Origin: Actinomycetota bacterium
GTDB taxonomy: Bacteria; Actinomycetota; Acidimicrobiia; Acidimicrobiales; Acidimicrobiaceae
Length of the DNA stretch: 8,774 nt
Assembly (NCBI GenBank): GCA_027318945.1
Contig: DAHVOF010000152.1
Coordinates: 1-8,774, forward strand
Direction: 5' to 3'
A program made the translations under genes and the position numbers. Position 1 is the first letter of the stretch. Every line of letters starts with the position of its first letter. The notes beneath the pieces are model-generated. The model did not search any database. It saw only the letters and a list, made by a program, of their open reading frames with translations, and was not told the origin of the DNA. Positions 6,206-8,774 of the stretch are shown here, in pieces.

Positions 6206-6640
6206 TCAAGGTTCCCTGTCGCCAGATTCAACCCCGCGGTCGAGCGAGAGATCCAGATCTGGAGGAACCTCCAAATCACCGCCCAGCAATTCTCCCAGCT
6301 CTACCGGCTTAATCAGTGACCGCCGTACGACTTTACTAGATGAATCCCCATTTTGTAAAAACTCAGGCAAAGATTGCGATCTAAATGACACATACCACAG
6401 TTTCACCGTCATTCCCGCAATTCCAAAAAAGAACAACCCTAGCGTGAACCAAGGCGCCGTGCGCAGCTTGTAATCGACTCCGAGGCCGATCAGCGCAAAA
6501 ACCACCGGCGTCATCACGACCTCAAATGCTTTGACGACACCGTCTCCAAAGCGAGTATTATCCTGGCCCGTGCCTGCGGCGGCGCCCGCTGGCTTGACTC
6601 CACGCACCATAAAGGTCACAAACGACTTGGTCCTGCTCAT
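6206..6640 (-). CDS. atpZ: AtpZ/AtpI-family small membrane protein with acidic C-terminal tail
   Basis: A 144-residue protein with two membrane segments (about 40-57 and 64-83). These match the AtpZ pattern: a G-L-G-x-D-Y-K-L turn (52-59), then T-x-P-W-F, then a glycine-containing second helix. AtpZ proteins are encoded next to Fo genes and have been linked to magnesium/calcium handling and to Fo assembly together with AtpI; a role here is inferred. The N-terminal 38 residues are polar with an Ala/Gly stretch. A tail of about 55 residues after the second helix is acidic and proline-containing, longer than the short tails I know for this family. The ATG overlaps the stop of the upstream gene by four bases (ATGA), implying coupled translation. 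The ribosome-binding site is weak. Confidence 0.75.
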   Translation of the reverse strand: MSRTKSFVTFMVRGVKPAGAAAGTGQDNTRFGDGVVKAFEVVMTPVVFALIGLGVDYKLRTAPWFTLGLFFFGIAGMTVKLWYVSFRSQSLPEFLQNGDSSSKVVRRSLIKPVELGELLGGDLEVPPDLDLSLDRGVESGDREP

Positions 6641-7935
6641 TTGTGCACCCGTCGCTTTGCAACGTGATGGCGATATGAATCCAGGCTTTCGTCTTCAGCT
6701 TCGGCGCCCGTGACATCGCGCTTGTCAGGTCGTATCACGAGCTTGGCCGCCTTGACCCATAGCGGCTCTTTCTCCCAAGCCTTGCGTGGCTTGGAAAAAG
6801 CGCGGTCCCGGATTGCGGGATGGAAGATCGTATATAGCGATACTCCCAACGCAGCTGCAATAAAGGGCACGAGCGCGTTGCCTGTCTTGATGAAAGTAGG
6901 GGTGAGAACAAAGCCTGAAAGAACCGCGGTCCATGCCCAAAGAATCAATACCGAGCGTCTATGGCCGTGGCCCATCTGAATCAAACGGTGATGAAGGTGC
7001 TGCTTGTCGGGGGTGGACACCCCTGTCCTCTTCGCCGTGCGCCTTACGATTGCGAAAACCATGTCGAGCATTGGAACGCCTAGAATGAAGAACGGGATGA
7101 AGAGCGGGGCGAAGAAGAAAAACGTCTCTCCCGAAACATCGGTGGTCCTTCCCCCAACCACGGAGGTGGATGCCGCCATCAGCAAACCCAGAAACAATGC
7201 CCCGGTATCACCCATGAATATCTTCGCAGGGTGAAAGTTGTGGGGAAGAAACCCAATGCAGACGCCCGCCGTAATAATCGCGATCAGCGGGCCGATGCTG
7301 GTAGTCGAGAGAGCGCCTAAATCCACGAGACGATTGGAGTAAAGGAAGAACGATCCCGCGGCAATCGCAACTATCCCCGAAGCCAGGCCGTCTAATCCAT
7401 CTATCAGATTTATGGCATTTGCCATAGCCACTACCCATACCGCGGTGAGAAGCGGCGTGATCGAGGAGGAGAGGACCACAACGCCAGCAAAGGGAACCTT
7501 GAAATAGAACATGGTGACGCCAAAAAAGGTCAGAACACTTGCCGCAAGCACCTGGCCCGCCACCTTGGCCGGCGCCGAAACCTCGCGAAAATCATCGACC
7601 AATCCAACCAGAAACATCACAGTTCCCGCGAGCAGCACGCCCAGAAGTTCTGAACTGCCTCGGAAAAGCCTGTTGAACTGAGGCAGCATGTACGCAGCGC
7701 CAAGCGCAGCCAAAAAGCCCACATACATTGAGACGCCGCCGATAGTCGCCGTGGGATGCTGGTGAATGCGCCGCTCATCAGGTTCCACTACCGCGTTAAG
7801 CCGAAACGCAATACGCCTGTTGAGGAAAGTCACCATATAGGAGACCACCGCTGATACAGCTAATACAACCAGGTATCCGAACACCCGACTCCCACCAGCG
7901 CCTACTGCATAAATGGCGGCGGGAACTTGGAGCAA
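6637..7935 (-). CDS. wecA: WecA/TagO-type polyprenyl-phosphate N-acetylhexosamine-1-phosphate transferase
   Basis: An integral membrane enzyme that moves a sugar-1-phosphate, probably GlcNAc-1-phosphate, from UDP-sugar to a polyprenyl phosphate, the first step of cell-envelope glycan synthesis. Family motifs in order: ERRIHQHPTATIGGVSM (54-70), the metal-binding VDD (113-115), NAINLIDGLDGLASG (173-187), HNFHPAKIFMGDTG (232-245, with Asp243) and the cytoplasmic KQHLHHRL (311-318), which distinguishes WecA-type enzymes from MraY. About ten or eleven hydrophobic segments are visible, and the C-terminus is a charged tail of about 50 residues. Two starts compete. TTG at 7935 overlaps glyA by 34 bases, with GAGGTG 8 bases upstream. 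GTG at 7884 avoids the overlap, with GGGAG about 4 bases upstream. The same gene lies between glyA and the atp genes in Streptomyces and before atpI in Mycobacterium. Confidence 0.93.
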   Translation of the reverse strand: MLQVPAAIYAVGAGGSRVFGYLVVLAVSAVVSYMVTFLNRRIAFRLNAVVEPDERRIHQHPTATIGGVSMYVGFLAALGAAYMLPQFNRLFRGSSELLGVLLAGTVMFLVGLVDDFREVSAPAKVAGQVLAASVLTFFGVTMFYFKVPFAGVVVLSSSITPLLTAVWVVAMANAINLIDGLDGLASGIVAIAAGSFFLYSNRLVDLGALSTTSIGPLIAIITAGVCIGFLPHNFHPAKIFMGDTGALFLGLLMAASTSVVGGRTTDVSGETFFFFAPLFIPFFILGVPMLDMVFAIVRRTAKRTGVSTPDKQHLHHRLIQMGHGHRRSVLILWAWTAVLSGFVLTPTFIKTGNALVPFIAAALGVSLYTIFHPAIRDRAFSKPRKAWEKEPLWVKAAKLVIRPDKRDVTGAEAEDESLDSYRHHVAKRRVHK

Positions 7936-8774
7936 AGCATGTTCACCTCTTCCGCCACCTGGGACACCACGGCTTCATCGCTACGACCCCTCAGAATTCG
8001 ACCGATGAGCTCGGCTATGTAGAGCATCTCCGCCTCTCCCATACCAGCCGTAGTTTCTGCCGGCGTGCCGAACCGCAATCCGCTGGTGACGAACGGAGAC
8101 CGCGGATCATATGGAATCTGGTTGCGGTTGCAAGTTATTCCCGCACTATCGAGAACTTCCTGAGCCTCCTTGCCGGTGAGATCCGGATCAAAACTCCTGA
8201 GATCGACAACGATCATGTGCGAGTCGGTACCGCCTGACACCAGCCGGAATCCCTGATCCTCCAACGCTGAGGCTAGTGCTTTGGCGTTTGCCAGAACCGA
8301 CTTTTGGTACTCGACGAACGCTTCTGTGCCCGCTTCCTTGAAGGAGACCGCCTTCGCAGCAATGATGTGCTCCAAGGGACCGCCTTGAAGCCCGGGAAAC
8401 ACTGCTTTGTCAATCGCGCCAGCAAGCTCCTCAGTGCAGAGGATTGCTCCCCCGCGAGGCCCGCGCATCGTCTTGTGGGTCGTAAAGGTGACGACATCAG
8501 CGCCAATGTTCTTGCCTGACTTCGACGACCCAACTGGCGACGGGTAAACCCCGGCAGCGATCAATCCGGCGACATGCGCGGCGTCGAACATTAGATAGGC
8601 GCCCGTCTCGTCTGCAATCTCGCGCAGCGGCGCAATATCGATAACCCTGGTGTACGCGGTGGCTCCCACAATAATCAACTTCGGCCGCTCGGTGCGAGCG
8701 AGATAGTAGAGATTTTCGAGGTCTATGCGCTCCCCGTCCGGGCCAGGCGGAGTTACGCCGTAGGAGACGAAGTT
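7902..8774 (-). CDS. glyA: Serine hydroxymethyltransferase, C-terminal part (start beyond the right edge)
   Basis: A pyridoxal-phosphate enzyme converting serine and tetrahydrofolate to glycine and 5,10-methylene-tetrahydrofolate in the cytoplasm. The frame stays open to the right edge, giving 290 residues; by comparison with E. coli about 135 N-terminal residues are missing. Numbering from the edge, the cofactor-binding DAAH is at 64-67 and the PLP-binding lysine is Lys101 in TTHKTMRGPRGG. It continues with the family stretch GLQGGPLEHIIAAKAVSFKEA and a normal C-terminus ending PPPFMQ. Between YPSPV and DVVT lies an insertion of about eight residues (GSSKSGKNIG region) relative to E. coli, near the active-site lysine. 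The internal TTG at 8678 is not the real start, because conserved sequence continues upstream of it. Confidence 0.97.
   Translation of the reverse strand, partial: NFVSYGVTPPGPDGERIDLENLYYLARTERPKLIIVGATAYTRVIDIAPLREIADETGAYLMFDAAHVAGLIAAGVYPSPVGSSKSGKNIGADVVTFTTHKTMRGPRGGAILCTEELAGAIDKAVFPGLQGGPLEHIIAAKAVSFKEAGTEAFVEYQKSVLANAKALASALEDQGFRLVSGGTDSHMIVVDLRSFDPDLTGKEAQEVLDSAGITCNRNQIPYDPRSPFVTSGLRFGTPAETTAGMGEAEMLYIAELIGRILRGRSDEAVVSQVAEEVNMLCSKFPPPFMQ

Noticed and set aside
1..8774. Mobile element, CRISPR array, defence system or other accessory locus
   Set aside because: No direct-repeat arrays, transposase-like frames, integrase, attachment-like repeats or unknown large genes were seen; every substantial gene belongs to a known conserved cluster.

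Overview
The window is a single block of the minus strand carrying most of an F-type ATP synthase operon, preceded by a lipid-carrier glycosyltransferase gene and the end of glyA. In order of transcription (right to left): glyA (5' end off the right edge), a WecA-type polyprenyl-phosphate sugar-1-phosphate transferase, an AtpZ-like and an AtpI-like small membrane protein, then atpB (a), atpE (c), atpF (b), atpH (delta), atpA (alpha), atpG (gamma) and the first 145 codons of atpD (beta), which runs off the left edge. atpC (epsilon) is expected beyond that edge. No RNA gene, insertion sequence, prophage, CRISPR array or other sign of an accessory region was seen.

The order glyA - wecA - atpI - atpBEFHAGD is the arrangement known from Actinomycetota such as Mycobacterium and Streptomyces. 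The proteins agree: the delta subunit has a duplicated N-terminal domain, as in actinobacteria, and the b subunit has an actinobacterial-style N-terminus and transmembrane segment. It is not mycobacterial: b and delta are separate genes and gamma lacks the mycobacterial loop insertion. By eye the G+C content is a little over half, modest for the phylum. An acidimicrobial-type actinobacterium is my best guess, at low confidence.

The genes are tightly packed. Several junctions are translationally coupled (TGATG atpH/atpA, TAATG atpE/atpF, ATGA wecA/atpZ), and the others are separated by only a few to a few tens of bases. The exception is the 220-base gap between atpB and atpE. It contains four consecutive stem-loops followed by a near-perfect Shine-Dalgarno and a GTG start for the c subunit. 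The non-Watson-Crick pairs in the two largest stems are G-U only in the sense RNA, which points to an RNA-level role. This is the most interesting non-coding signal here, probably tied to the need for many more copies of c than of the other Fo subunits.

Functionally, a, b and c form the membrane proton channel and stator base; delta, alpha, beta and gamma form the peripheral stalk cap and catalytic head; AtpZ and AtpI are accessory factors for Fo. The c subunit looks proton-specific rather than sodium-specific. WecA starts cell-envelope glycan synthesis on a polyprenyl carrier, and GlyA supplies glycine and one-carbon units. I see no evidence for an undescribed system; the observations below are refinements on a well-known operon.
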